Source: Ramlibacter pinisoli
Lineage (GTDB): Bacteria > Pseudomonadota > Gammaproteobacteria > Burkholderiales > Burkholderiaceae_C
Direction of reading: 5' to 3'
Length of the DNA stretch: 64,000 nucleotides
Assembly: GCF_009758015.1 (NCBI RefSeq)
Contig: NZ_WSEL01000003.1
Location: 1,302,001 to 1,366,000 of the forward strand
The stretch's first letter is position 1; each line of letters begins with the position of its first letter. The notes below the pieces were generated by a model. It saw only the letters and a list, made by a program, of their open reading frames with translations. It was not told the DNA's origin and did not search any database. Both the position numbers and the translations under genes were made by a program. Shown piece after piece: positions 25,469 through 34,291 of this stretch.

Positions 25469-26499
25469 CTAGACCGGCGCCGGGCTGCGCTCCGAGAACT
25501 GCCCGTTCCAGTACGGGTAGTACGGGTAGGGCGCCGTCACCGCGCTCGCCGAATCCAGCAGCGCCACCTGTTCGCGCGTGAGCGTCCAGCCGAGGGCGCC
25601 CAGGTTTTGCCGGAGCTGCGCCTCGTCGCGTGCGCCCACCAGCACGCTGGAGACCGTGGGGCGCCGCAGCAACCAGTTCAGGGCGACCTGGGGCACGGTC
25701 CTTTCCGTCTCGGCCGCGACGAGGTCCAGCGCGTCCACCACCCGGTACAGGCGTTCCTCGTCCACCGGCGGGGCGAATCCCGCTGTCTCGTGAAGGCGGC
25801 TGCCCGGCGGAAGGGGTTGCCCGCGCCGGACCTTGCCGGTCAGCCGACCCCAGCCGAGCGGACTCCACACGATCGCGCCGACCCCTTGATCGAGACCCAA
25901 TGGCATGAGTTCGTACTCGTAGTCGCGACCGATCAGGGAGTAGTACGCCTGGTGCGCCACGTAGCGCTGCAGGCCCAGCCGGTCGGCTGCGGCCAGCGAC
26001 TTCATCAGCTGCCAGCCGGAGAAGTTCGAGGCGCCGATGTACCGGACCTTTCCCGCCCGCACCAGGCCATCGAGCGTGTCCAGCACCTGCTCTACCGGCG
26101 TCATGGCGTCGAGGCATGCAGTTGGAGGATGTCGATGTAGTCCGTGTCCAGGCGCTTCAGCGCGGCATCGGTTCCGGCGAGGAGGTGGTGGCGCGAGGCG
26201 CCCACCTCGTTCGGTCCGTCGCCCGATCGAAGCGACAGCTTGGTCGAGAGGATGACCTTGTCGCGGCGGCCCCGCACGGCGGCCCCCAGGATGGACTCCG
26301 ACGCCCCCGCGGAGTACACGTCGGCGGTGTCGAACAGGTTCACGCCGGCATCCAGGCAGATGTCCACGATGCGGCGCGCCGCGGCCTCGTCCGTGTTGCC
26401 CCAGGCACCGAACAGCGGCCCCTGTCCACCGAACGTGCCGGCGCCGAAACCCAGTGCGGGCACCTTGAAGCCGGAGCGGCCGAGAAATCGTTGTTCCAT
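25469..26499 (-). pseudogene. Aldo/keto reductase broken by a single-base frameshift
   Basis: The N-terminal part (start 26499: MEQRFLGRSGFKVPALGFG, then FDTADVYSAGASE and STKLSLRSGDGPNE) runs in one frame to DYIDILQLHA, then hits a stop at 26103-26101. The rest continues without loss in another frame from DAMTPVEQVLDTLDGLVRAGKVRYIGASNFSGWQL to PYWNGQF. Homologues read LHxFDAxTP here; one T appears missing next to 26112-26113. Restored, the protein is about 343 residues with catalytic Asp and Tyr (FDTADVY) and His (QLHA). This is a true mutation or a sequencing error. The gene lies 26 bases after the MFS gene and probably shared its transcript. Confidence 0.85.
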
Positions 26500-26525
26500 G
26501 AGTTGCTTTCGAAGTGATGTGGCGT

Positions 26526-27707
26526 TCAGGCACATGCCGCCGCAGCGTCGGCCGTGCTGCCCGGGCGGTCGATGAGACGGCTCCAGGTCGCCAGGCCCAG
26601 CCCCGCAAGCGTGAGGACGGCGGCCACCCAGCCCAGTGCGGCCAGGCCGGGGCCCCGCTCGATCACCATCCCGCCCACCCAGGCGCCGATGGCATTGCCC
26701 AGGTTGAAGGCGGCGATGTTCAGGCTGGAGGCGAGGTTCTGCCCGGCGCCATCCGCCTTTTCCAGCACCCGCATCTGCAACGGCGCCACGGTGGCGAACG
26801 AGACGATGCCCAGCACGCCGAAGAAGACGATGGCCCCGGCCGGCGTGGCGATGACCGGCGCCATCGCGGCCAGCACGGCGGCCAGCGCCGCCAGCGTGAT
26901 CAGCACCGCGCGGATCGGTCCGCCGTCCGCCAGCTTGCCGCCCAGCAGGTTGCCGGCCGCCATGCCGGCGCCGAACAGCAGCAGCACGCCCGAGACCGAG
27001 CTGTCGGCCAGGCCCGTGATCCGCGTCAGGAGTGGTTGCACGTAGGTGAAGACGGCGAACACACCGGCATACCCGGCCACCGTCATGGCCAGACCCAGCA
27101 GCACCTGCGGCCGCCCCAGCACGGACAGCTCGTGGCGCAGCGCCGAAGGGGCGGTCTCGACCGTGCCGCGCGGCACGAAGGCTGCCAGCACCGTGAAAGC
27201 GGCGACTCCGATCGCCGTCACGGCCCAGAACGCCGAGCGCCAGCCGAAGTGCAGGCCGAGCCAGGCGCCCGCGGGCACGCCCAGCAGCGTGGCGGCCGTC
27301 AGTCCGGTGAACATGATGGCAATGGCGGAGGCGCGGCGCTCGGGTGGGACCAGCCCGGTGGCCACCACCGAGCCGACGCCGAAGAACGTGCCGTGCGCCA
27401 GCGACGTGACGACGCGCGCTGCCATCAGCCATTCGTAGCTCGGTGCCAGGGCGCAGGCCAGGTTGCCGAGGGTGAAGATCGCCATCAGGGCCAGCAGCAC
27501 GGTCTTGCGCTGCAGCTTTCGGGTGGCCACCGTCAGCAAGGGGGCCCCGACGGCGACGCCGAGCGCATAGCCCGAGATCAGCAGTCCGGCAGCGGCGACG
27601 GAGACCTGCAGGTCCGCCGAGACCTGCAGCAGCAGCCCCATGATGACGAATTCGGTGGTGCCGATCCCGAAGGCACCGGCGGTGAGGGCGAGAAGGGCGA
27701 TGGGCAT
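26526..27707 (-). CDS. MFS transporter, AraJ/drug-exporter type
   Basis: 393 residues, twelve predicted membrane helices. The start MPIALLALTAGAFGIGTTEFVIMGLL is the signature of the AraJ/YdhP/NepI-like drug-H+ antiporter subfamily, and the motif between helices 2 and 3 is GAPLLTVATRKLQRKTVLL. Such proteins export sugars, nucleosides or drugs. Divergent from a LysR regulator that probably controls it; followed by the broken aldo/keto reductase. Confidence 0.88.
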   Translation of the reverse strand: MPIALLALTAGAFGIGTTEFVIMGLLLQVSADLQVSVAAAGLLISGYALGVAVGAPLLTVATRKLQRKTVLLALMAIFTLGNLACALAPSYEWLMAARVVTSLAHGTFFGVGSVVATGLVPPERRASAIAIMFTGLTAATLLGVPAGAWLGLHFGWRSAFWAVTAIGVAAFTVLAAFVPRGTVETAPSALRHELSVLGRPQVLLGLAMTVAGYAGVFAVFTYVQPLLTRITGLADSSVSGVLLLFGAGMAAGNLLGGKLADGGPIRAVLITLAALAAVLAAMAPVIATPAGAIVFFGVLGIVSFATVAPLQMRVLEKADGAGQNLASSLNIAAFNLGNAIGAWVGGMVIERGPGLAALGWVAAVLTLAGLGLATWSRLIDRPGSTADAAAACA

Positions 27708-27765
27708 GCCCCGAACTGTGCGGACGCGCGGAGCCCTTGACTAGAATGAAGAATGGACATGAACC

Positions 27766-27782
27766 TGTGAACTGAATTCACA
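27766..27782. promoter_or_regulatory. Inverted repeat TGTGAA-ctgaa-TTCACA just before the LysR start
   Basis: A perfect 6-bp inverted repeat with 5-nt spacer ends directly at the ATG of the LysR gene (27783), within the 75-bp space between it and the MFS start. Its position suits autorepression or control of the divergent MFS gene. The binding protein is inferred to be the LysR regulator. Confidence 0.45.
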
Positions 27783-28712
27783 ATGCCACGGCTCGACGTC
27801 AACCGCTCCGGTGAAATGGAAGCCTTCGTGCGGGTGGTGGAAAGCGGCGGTTTTTCGTCGGCCGCGCGGGCGCTGGAAATGACGCCCTCGGCCATCAGCA
27901 AGCTCGTGGGTCGGCTGGAGGCCCGGCTGGGCACGCAGCTGGTGCATCGTTCCACACGCAAGCTGCAGCTCACGCCCGAGGGCAGCTCCTTCTACGAACG
28001 CAGCGTGCGGGTACTGGCGGACATGGACGAGGCCGAGAGTTGCGCGGCCGTGTCCGCGGCGCCGCGCGGGCGGGTCAGCGTCAATGCCAATGTGCCGTTC
28101 GGCCGCCACTACCTGATCCCCAAGGTGCCGCTGTTCCTGCAGATGCATCCGCAGATCACGTTGGACATCACCCTCAGTGACCGGGTGGTCGACCTGATGG
28201 ACGAGCGTGCCGATGTGGCCATCCGCTGGGGCCGGCTGCCGGCGTCCGACCTCGTCGCGCGCAGCCTGGGTGAGACCGCCCAGGTCATCGTGGGGTCGCC
28301 GGCGTACCTTGCGGGCCGCGGCACCCCGCTCAAGCCCGCTGACCTGGAGAGGCATGAGCTGCTGGGCTTCAGCTTCCGTCGCAGCACCAGCGACTGGCCG
28401 CTGCGCACGAAGGGACGCCTGCTGCAGATCCCCGTCACGGGCAGTGTCCGGGCCGGCGATGGCGAGGCGCTGCGTGACCTGGTGCTGGCAGGCGCCGGCC
28501 TGGCGCGTCTTTCGGTGTTCCATATCCGCGCCGACATCGCCAGCGGCGCCCTCGTTCCTGTCCTGGAGAACTGCAACCCCGGCGAGATGGAGCCGGTCAG
28601 CGCGGTCTATCTCGGCAAGGGCGGCAGGCTGCCGGCCCGGGTGCGGGCCTTCCTGGATTTCCTGGATCTGCACGCGCGCATCGACGGCTCGCCGAAGCCC
28701 GTCCGACGTTGA
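27783..28712 (+). CDS. LysR-family transcriptional regulator
   Basis: 309 residues. The N-terminal helix-turn-helix (EAFVRVVESGGFSSAARALE, SAISKLVGRLEARLGTQLVHR) is characteristic of LysR proteins. The C-terminal co-inducer domain is present (FGRHYLIPKVPLFLQMHPQI, VDLMDERADVAIRWG, AGAGLARLSVF). It belongs to the group with an MFS drug exporter and aldo/keto reductase divergently transcribed, which it probably regulates. Inducer unknown. Confidence 0.93.
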   Translation: MPRLDVNRSGEMEAFVRVVESGGFSSAARALEMTPSAISKLVGRLEARLGTQLVHRSTRKLQLTPEGSSFYERSVRVLADMDEAESCAAVSAAPRGRVSVNANVPFGRHYLIPKVPLFLQMHPQITLDITLSDRVVDLMDERADVAIRWGRLPASDLVARSLGETAQVIVGSPAYLAGRGTPLKPADLERHELLGFSFRRSTSDWPLRTKGRLLQIPVTGSVRAGDGEALRDLVLAGAGLARLSVFHIRADIASGALVPVLENCNPGEMEPVSAVYLGKGGRLPARVRAFLDFLDLHARIDGSPKPVRR

Positions 28713-28741
28713 GGCGTGGCGAACGGCCGCGCCGGCGTTGG

Positions 28742-29146
28742 CTATCCAGTCATCCTCGCCCAGATCGCCCGCACGCGTCGGGCGCGGTCTTCGAAGAGAT
28801 AGGAGCCGGCCAGTGTCAGCAGACCCGAAACCACACCCGTCACGATGGCCTCCGCCAACGGAATGCCGTAATGATTGGCGTGCGAGTAGGCGTCGCCCAG
28901 CATCGTGAGGCAGCCGACCACCAGGGCATTGCCGTATCGGTTCGAGTAGAGCTTGGCCGCCGGTGTCCACGTCAGCACCACGGCCAGGATTCCGGTGGCG
29001 AGACCTGTCTGCAGCGCAAGTGTCCAGTGGGCAAGGCTCAGGAGATTGCCCCAGCTACCCGGCATGCATGTCATGCACGCGCTGGTCGGCTGCCAGAAGC
29101 GCTGGACAAACAGCCTGCCGCGGCGTTTCCAATCGCTTGACATCAT
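28742..29146 (-). CDS. Small integral membrane protein of unknown family
   Basis: 134 residues with about three membrane helices (LLSLAHWTLALQTGLATGIL, NALVVGCLTMLGDAYSHA, IVTGVVSGLLTLAGSYLF). The basic N-terminus contains CMTC, two cysteines that might bind a metal. No domain recognised. A composition and hydrophobic pattern like a real membrane protein and the ATG at 29146 support coding. Convergent with the LysR gene. Confidence 0.55.
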   Translation of the reverse strand: MMSSDWKRRGRLFVQRFWQPTSACMTCMPGSWGNLLSLAHWTLALQTGLATGILAVVLTWTPAAKLYSNRYGNALVVGCLTMLGDAYSHANHYGIPLAEAIVTGVVSGLLTLAGSYLFEDRARRVRAIWARMTG

Positions 29147-29219
29147 TTTTCCCCATCGATGAACAAGCCCCCGCGCCCCTGCACGTCTGCTTCCGGCGAG
29201 AAGCAGGCGTCAGGCGCCC

Positions 29220-29969
29220 TCAATCCGCATAGCCGGGCATCACCCGATCCAGCACGCGCATCATCGCGGCGAAGTAGAGCGCCTCGCGCTCCGCCTGCGA
29301 GTGGCTGTTGCGCGGGTTCGGAGTCTCCACCTTCCTGACGATCTCGTCGTCGAGCAGCGCGAGCGGCCGGCCGGTGGACATGGCCAGGACCTGCGCCTGG
29401 CAGACGCGCTCCAGCTTGTAAAGGCGCCGGTACGCTTGCGCGACGGTGTCGCCGATCGCCAGGACACCGTGGTTCCTCATGAACAGGATCTGCCGGTTGC
29501 CCAGGACGGCCGCGAGCCGTTCCCCTTCGCTCAGCGAAGCGGCCAGGCCCGTGTAGCCGTCGTCGTAGGCAATGCTCCGCGTGAGGAACGCGGCTGTCTG
29601 GCTCCCGGGGAGCAGGCGGTTGTCCTCCAGCATGTTCAACGCCAGCGCCCAGGTCTGGTGGGTGTGCAGGATCACGTTCGCGCCGGTGATCCGGTGCAGC
29701 GGCGCGTGGATGCTCCGCGCGCTCAGCTCCAGGCTGCCGGTGCCTTCCAGCACCTCGCCCGCCTCGTTGAACATGATCAGGTCGCTCGCCCTCGCCTCGG
29801 ACCAGTGCAGGCCGAACGGCAGGACCAGATACCGGTCCTCCTGGCCCGGAACACGCATCGTGAAGTGGTTGTCGATGCCCTCTTCCAGGTCGTCGTACAC
29901 AGCCAGCCGGTTCGCCGCAGCCAGATGGACGCGAGCGCGCCAGACGTCGTCGTCGTTCTCTTGACTCAT
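29220..29969 (-). CDS. Class II aldolase/adducin-family protein
   Basis: 249 residues of the zinc-dependent class II aldolase fold (as in fuculose-phosphate aldolase and ribulose-phosphate epimerase AraD). The two zinc histidines are in LHTHQTW (H102, H104) and the third in MRNHGVLAIG (H167). SIHAPLHRITGANVI before it and AYRRLYKLERVCQAQV after it are conserved. Stand-alone copies without a sugar kinase usually have unknown substrates. Start at 29969 chosen as the first Met of the frame. Confidence 0.88.
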   Translation of the reverse strand: MSQENDDDVWRARVHLAAANRLAVYDDLEEGIDNHFTMRVPGQEDRYLVLPFGLHWSEARASDLIMFNEAGEVLEGTGSLELSARSIHAPLHRITGANVILHTHQTWALALNMLEDNRLLPGSQTAAFLTRSIAYDDGYTGLAASLSEGERLAAVLGNRQILFMRNHGVLAIGDTVAQAYRRLYKLERVCQAQVLAMSTGRPLALLDDEIVRKVETPNPRNSHSQAEREALYFAAMMRVLDRVMPGYAD

Positions 29970-29999
29970 CGATGGAGGTCCCCGGGAATGCGTCCCGCC

Positions 30000-30512
30000 C
30001 TAATCCCGCGTCGGCCCCTCGCGCAGCGTCTCGATGCCGGGGTGCGCGCGCCGCACCACGTTCTGCGGATCCAGGTAGACCCAGTAGAAGCGGTCCATCT
30101 CCGGGCCTTCGTTCCAGCGGTAGGTCATGATGTCCCCCTTCCAGCTGGCGACATGCTCGATGCGGGCCGGGCGGCCGTACTCGCGCTCGACGTCGGCGCG
30201 CGTCCACTGGCCGATGCCGACGGTGTTGAGGCGGCCGAGGTCGTTCGCGTTGAGCACCTGGCGCAGCGACACCATGCGCCCGTTGCCATCGAGGTCCACC
30301 ATGTAGGCGTACTGGCCGGCCGGCTGCAGCGAGTACTGCAGGCGCTCGTTGCCGTTGGGCAGCTTCACCACCGCGGTAGGGCGCCCCATGCTGCTGAGCA
30401 CCTCTTCGCGGCTCGCGCCCGGCTGCAGGTTGTAGCCGGTTGCACAGCCCACCAGGACCAGCACGCAGACCGTGCCGACCGTCGCCACCAGGGGTCGCAG
30501 GATGCCTGTCAT
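30000..30512 (-). CDS. Predicted lipoprotein with BamE/SmpA-like repeats
   Basis: 170 residues. Signal peptide with lipobox LVGC, then two copies of the BamE-like motif: PGASREEVLSSMGRPTAVVK and GQWTRADVEREYGRPARIEH, each followed by a beta hairpin (ERLQYSLQP; GDIMTYRWN). BamE/SmpA/OmlA domains are short helix-hairpin modules of outer-membrane lipoproteins. A role in envelope assembly is possible, but this two-repeat protein is not BamE itself. The ATG at 30512 is chosen because it begins the signal peptide. Confidence 0.75.
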   Translation of the reverse strand: MTGILRPLVATVGTVCVLVLVGCATGYNLQPGASREEVLSSMGRPTAVVKLPNGNERLQYSLQPAGQYAYMVDLDGNGRMVSLRQVLNANDLGRLNTVGIGQWTRADVEREYGRPARIEHVASWKGDIMTYRWNEGPEMDRFYWVYLDPQNVVRRAHPGIETLREGPTRD

Positions 30513-30752
30513 ACACGCTCCGAGTTGGGTCTCGCCTCCAGGCATCTTCGTCCTGATCCGGTTCCGTTTCAAGGGCGATCGGTTCGACAGGCACTTGGCC
30601 CCGCATGGGGTCCATCTCGTGCCGGACGCACGGCGCCAGCAACATGCGGCCACGATGGCAGCGCCGCTCCGGCCAACCCACGCGAATCCCGCCGCTGACG
30701 CAAACCGTCACACCGACCTCCGACCGCCGGTCTCGCGGAACAGAATGCGGTC

Positions 30753-31289
30753 GTGGCAGAACTGAGCTCACCCGGCGACGAACCCGACGACTCCGACTTC
30801 AAGGTCGCGCAGCTGCTCGGGAACGAGGGCAGCGATCCGCTCGAAGACCCTGCCACGCTGCGCGCCTTGGCGCAGCTGCGCCTGAAGCTCGGTCAGGACG
30901 TGATCTTCGTGTCCCGCTTCAAGGATGGCACCCGTATCCTGGAATTGGTGGAAAGTGAGCCGGCGGTCGTTTCATTCCTGCAGGGGACGACGGAGCCGCT
31001 GGAGCGATCCTGGTGTTACAGCGTCGTCAGTGGACGTCTGCCGGAGTTCGTCCTGGATGCGAAGAGCTGGATCGATGCGGGCGTGGTCCCCCAGGCAAGC
31101 ATGCAGATCGGAACGCACCTGGGCACGCCGATCCGGCTCACGGATGGCGCCGTGTACGGGACGCTCTGCGCCTTCAGCACGGATGTCGTCGACGGGTCCA
31201 CGAGCAACGACCTTCACCGCCTGCGTCTTGCGGCGGAGTGGCTCGGGAAGCGACTGTCCCAGGTCAACAAGGACAAGGCCCGGCATTAG
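30753..31289 (+). CDS. GAF-domain protein
   Basis: 178 residues; the GAF fold spans about residues 35-170, with LRLKLGQDVIFVSRF near the start, then WCYSVVSGRLPEFVLDAKSW, THLGTPIRLTDGAVYGTLCAFS and a last helix (HRLRLAAEWLGKRL). The pattern is like the GAF domains of GGDEF or kinase sensors, but no output domain follows, so it may be a free sensor partner or a redox protein. GTG start at 30753; divergent from the lipoprotein. Confidence 0.78.
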   Translation: MAELSSPGDEPDDSDFKVAQLLGNEGSDPLEDPATLRALAQLRLKLGQDVIFVSRFKDGTRILELVESEPAVVSFLQGTTEPLERSWCYSVVSGRLPEFVLDAKSWIDAGVVPQASMQIGTHLGTPIRLTDGAVYGTLCAFSTDVVDGSTSNDLHRLRLAAEWLGKRLSQVNKDKARH

Positions 31290-31481
31290 CAGTCCACGGC
31301 ATTCCGGGTCGCGGTGCGCTCGCTGGCGTGGCGCCTGCTCCTGGCCGAAGACAGCCGTCGTTTCAAGCAGCCTCGGTGTCGAGACGTCGGTCTGCGCTCC
31401 GCCGGCTTGGGATGGCCCGCGTCGAAGGCCGCCCAGTGCCTGCGCTTGCCGGCTGCCTCGGCGGAACATCAAATAAAACGC

Positions 31482-31510
31482 TTGCTTGAATCAATTGCTT
31501 GAAATAGCAT
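31482..31510 (+). promoter_or_regulatory. Candidate promoter with direct repeat TTGCTTGAA upstream of the Bug gene
   Basis: TTGCTT (31482-31487), a 17-base spacer and TAGCAT (31505-31510) form a sigma70-like promoter. TTGCTTGAA occurs twice, at 31482-31490 and 31495-31503, offset by 13 bases, one copy on the -35 and the other inside the spacer, so a regulator could block RNA polymerase here. The stretch is AT-rich compared with its surroundings. Transcript would reach the Bug gene after about 60 bases. Confidence 0.45.
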
Positions 31511-31573
31511 CTGAACTCGGCCACGCCAGCGGACGCACGCAGGCACGCTGGCGGTGACAGAGGTGGGAATGAA

Positions 31574-32548
31574 ATGAGAAAACTCCAATCACTCATCGGT
31601 TCGCTGGCACTGGCCTGCTTTGCGCTGGTTTCGCCTGCCAGCGCACAGACCTATCCCACCAAGCCCATCAGGTTGGTGGTGCCCTATCCGCCGGGAGGGG
31701 GCACCGATACATTGGCGCGTCCCTTGGCGCTCAGGCTGGCCGCCGAACTCGGCCAGCCCGTGATCGTGGATAACCGTGGCGGCGCCGGCGGAAATATCGG
31801 AATGGAGTACGTGGCGCGCGCACCGGCCGATGGGTACACCATCCTGTTGGCGCTGACGCCTCAACTGGCCGTCAATCTCAGCCTGTTCGACAAGCTGCCC
31901 TACGACCCTCGACGCGACTTCGCGCCCATCACGCTGCTGGCCGAGGGACCGTATCTGCTGGTCGTGAACCCTTCCTTGCCGGTCCATTCGGTCAGCGAGT
32001 TGATTGCCTTGGCCAAGGCCAAGCCGGGCGAGCTGAATTACGCCACGTCCGGCAACGGCAGCGGGGCGCACATGGCCGCCGAATTGTTCAACAGCATGAC
32101 CGGCACCCGCATGGTTCACACCCCTTACAAGGGGGGCGGCCAAGCGCTGTCGGATGTGTTGTCGGGTCACGTGCAGGTTCTCTTTGCGCCCCCGGTCAGC
32201 GCCAGCCCACACGTCAAGAGCGGACGCTTGCGCGCCTTGGGCATCACGGGTACCAGGGTGTCGGCCGGTCTGCCCAACGTCCCCACACTGGCCGAAGCTG
32301 GCGTCCCCGGTTATGACTCCAGCGTCTGGTATGGGGTCCTGGCACCGGCAGGGACGCCGAGGGACATCGTGATGAAGCTGAACACAACGATCCTGAAAAT
32401 CCTCCAGCAACCCGATTTCCAGACGCTCCTGGTCAGCAACGGCATCGACCCGATTGGCAGTTCGCCGGAAGAACTGACCAGATACATCGACAAGGAAATC
32501 GTCAAATGGTCCAAGGTCGTCAAGGCCGCGGGGATCAAAGCAGAATGA
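31574..32548 (+). CDS. Bug-family substrate-binding protein (TctC-like)
   Basis: 324 residues with a signal peptide ending PASAQ, then YPTKPIRLVVPYPPGGGTDTLARP, a full Bug signature. Other motifs: GGAGGNIGMEYVARAPADGYT and YATSGNGSGAHMAAELF. The stop overlaps the start of the racemase-like gene by four bases (ATGA), so receptor and enzyme form a two-gene unit. The third Bug receptor in the window without its own TctAB. Confidence 0.93.
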   Translation: MRKLQSLIGSLALACFALVSPASAQTYPTKPIRLVVPYPPGGGTDTLARPLALRLAAELGQPVIVDNRGGAGGNIGMEYVARAPADGYTILLALTPQLAVNLSLFDKLPYDPRRDFAPITLLAEGPYLLVVNPSLPVHSVSELIALAKAKPGELNYATSGNGSGAHMAAELFNSMTGTRMVHTPYKGGGQALSDVLSGHVQVLFAPPVSASPHVKSGRLRALGITGTRVSAGLPNVPTLAEAGVPGYDSSVWYGVLAPAGTPRDIVMKLNTTILKILQQPDFQTLLVSNGIDPIGSSPEELTRYIDKEIVKWSKVVKAAGIKAE

Positions 32549-33300
32549 ACCCCATCGCTCCCTGGTATCAACTCGGCTACATCATTCCGCATCGGTACAC
32601 GGACCTTGATGCGTACCAGTTCTACAAGGTCGCGCCGGAAGGGATGATGCTGGTCACCACCGGCCTGGACCTGGCCGAATACACCCTGGCCTCGGTGGAA
32701 GCGCAGATGCCTGCGTTTTCCGCCTGCCTGGATCTGCTGGCCCAGAAGGCGGTGGACCGCATTGCGCTCAGCGGAGTGCCGGTGGCCGCCGCGCTGGGTC
32801 GTGAGCGTACCTTGCGCCTGATTGGCGAGGCCAGCGAACGAACGGGCCTGGTCTGTGATACCGATCTGGAAGCGCACATCGCTACCTTGAAGCACCTCGG
32901 CGTCAGCCGCATTGCCTTGGCCACGCGCTGGTCCGACGCGGTGAATAACGCCTTGATTGCGTATCTGAAGCTGGCCGGCATCGAGGTGCTGGCGCACCGC
33001 TCCCACGGCCGGTCCCTGTCGCAAAACAAGACCGCCAACGCCCTGGCAGACCATGAACTGGCGCTCAAGTTGGGGCGTGAGGTGTTGACTGCGGCACCGC
33101 AAGCCGAAGCTCTCCTGATGCCTGGCGGCCTGTGGTTCGCCATTCACGCCGCACCGATCCTGGAGGCCGAGTTCAAGCGACCGGTGTTGCTGAACATCTT
33201 GAGCACCACCGCCAATGCCTTGCGCGCGCGTGCCAAGGAGACGGGCTCGGCCGAGACTCCCCGTGCTGACCCGCGGTGGGGAATGGTGTTGTCAACTTAA
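32545..33300 (+). CDS. Asp/Glu racemase-superfamily protein (maleate isomerase/arylmalonate decarboxylase-like) without catalytic cysteines
   Basis: 251 residues resembling maleate cis-trans isomerase and arylmalonate decarboxylase: IALSGVPVAAALG is where the first catalytic motif sits, and LLMPGGLWFAIHAAPILEAEF corresponds to the second, where arylmalonate decarboxylase has SCGGL with Cys188. Here the Cys position is Pro193, and the first site (Ser76-Pro79) has no Cys; the only cysteines (C61, C104) lie elsewhere. So the cysteine-based racemisation chemistry is improbable, and it may act as a decarboxylase by another route or bind substrate. Coupled to a Bug receptor, so it likely acts on a small carboxylate. 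Confidence 0.72.
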   Translation: MNPIAPWYQLGYIIPHRYTDLDAYQFYKVAPEGMMLVTTGLDLAEYTLASVEAQMPAFSACLDLLAQKAVDRIALSGVPVAAALGRERTLRLIGEASERTGLVCDTDLEAHIATLKHLGVSRIALATRWSDAVNNALIAYLKLAGIEVLAHRSHGRSLSQNKTANALADHELALKLGREVLTAAPQAEALLMPGGLWFAIHAAPILEAEFKRPVLLNILSTTANALRARAKETGSAETPRADPRWGMVLST

Positions 33301-33323
33301 CCCTGCCCCCGGCGTTGGACGGG

Positions 33324-33369
33324 CGCCAGGGAGCGGCGCCTGGCGGTGGGAGACCGCGGCCGCGCGGTC
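33324..33369. terminator. Two consecutive stem-loops between convergent genes
   Basis: CGCCAGG (33324-33330) pairs with CCTGGCG (33339-33345), and GACCGCG-GCCG-CGCGGTC forms a perfect hairpin at 33352-33369. They lie between the converging stop codons at 33300 and 33418; a third GC-rich stem (GCCGCC/GGCGGC) follows near 33382-33400. They could stop both transcripts; no T tract is present. Confidence 0.4.
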
Positions 33370-33417
33370 CGCAGAAGCGCGGCCGCCCCCGAAGGCGGCG
33401 GCCAGAGAGAAGGTGTG

Positions 33418-33870
33418 TCAGCGACGGGCGCCGTCCAGGCTCCAGCCACCCGGACCGAAGGCCCAGACGAACAGCAGGCCGCCGAGCACGCCCATGTTCT
33501 TCCAGAAGGCCTGCGACTGCATCATGCGCTGCGCCTCGGACACGGCCCAGTAGTTGTGGAACAGCGGAGTGATCACGGCCACGAAGACGGCCAGCCCCAG
33601 CGCCGCCCAGCGTGCGCGCCAGCCCACCAGCAGCAGCAAGCCCAGGCCCAGTTCGGCCGCGATCGCGAGGGCCGCGCTGACCTCGGGCATCGCCACACCC
33701 TTGGAGGCGATATAGCCGACCGTGCCGGCGAAGCCGACGATCTTGCCGAAGCCCGCCGGCACGAACAGCCAGGCCAGGAGCACGCGACCGATGAGGGTGG
33801 CCAGGTTCTGCGCGGTGTCGGACGAGTCGGTGGTGACGACGCGGGTGGCGCCGTGGGTCAGGGTTGCCAT
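33418..33870 (-). CDS. DoxX-family membrane protein
   Basis: 150 residues with four membrane helices. The first reads LIGRVLLAWLFVPAGFGKIVGFAGT, the DoxX signature, followed by AIAAELGLGLLLLVGWRARWAALGLA and a long stretch ending WAFGPGGWSLDG. DoxX proteins are small inner-membrane proteins found near redox or stress genes; exact function unclear. Followed on the same strand by nothing; the periplasmic protein at 34291 lies upstream by 16 bases and may be cotranscribed. Confidence 0.85.
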   Translation of the reverse strand: MATLTHGATRVVTTDSSDTAQNLATLIGRVLLAWLFVPAGFGKIVGFAGTVGYIASKGVAMPEVSAALAIAAELGLGLLLLVGWRARWAALGLAVFVAVITPLFHNYWAVSEAQRMMQSQAFWKNMGVLGGLLFVWAFGPGGWSLDGARR

Positions 33871-33886
33871 GGAGGATTCCTTGTCT

Positions 33887-34291
33887 TCAGCGCACGATCA
33901 CCGGCGTGCCGCTGGCGAGCGTGGACGGCACCGGCGCCACGGCGCGGCTGGTGATGGTGCCGGCCTGGCCGCCTTCGAACACCTGCGAACCGCCGTCGCG
34001 CAGCGAGGCCGAGGCTTCGGCGCGCACCGAATCCCGGCTGAGCGTGCCGGCGAAGCGCGAGTTGATCACACGCTCGGTCTCGTTCTGCTGGCCACTTCGC
34101 GAATTCAGGCGGCGCGCGGCCTCACGGCCCTCGGCGGACACGGTCGCGCGGTCGGCACCGCCCGCGAAAGGCGCGGTGGCGAGGGCATTGGCCGACTGGC
34201 CACCCTCGAACGGGCCGGCGACCTGCGCGGAGGCGACTTGCGCGCCCAGGGCGAGGGCGACGGTGGCGAGGGTGAGGTGGAGCTTGTTCAT
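33887..34291 (-). CDS. Exported small protein of unknown function
   Basis: 134 residues: a signal peptide (MNKLHLTLATVALALGAQVASA) then a Gly/Ala-rich polar protein with two related segments (GPFEGGQSANALATAPFAGG and later QVFEGGQAGTITS) and EGREAARRLN, NETERVINSRFAGTLSRDSVRAE. No domain recognised; likely periplasmic. Similar short exported proteins with FAG/EGG repeats appear in Comamonadaceae (recollection, unverified). The DoxX gene lies 16 bases downstream. Confidence 0.65.
   Translation of the reverse strand: MNKLHLTLATVALALGAQVASAQVAGPFEGGQSANALATAPFAGGADRATVSAEGREAARRLNSRSGQQNETERVINSRFAGTLSRDSVRAEASASLRDGGSQVFEGGQAGTITSRAVAPVPSTLASGTPVIVR

Noticed and set aside
31314..31502. Small 62-codon plus-strand frame before the Bug gene
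   Set aside because: No ribosome site, no domain pattern, low-complexity Arg/Ala composition, and it runs into the promoter region.
33352..33369. Perfect GC-rich hairpin as a phage or integron attachment site
   Set aside because: No integrase, direct repeat or tRNA is nearby; a spacer hairpin between convergent genes is a simpler reading.
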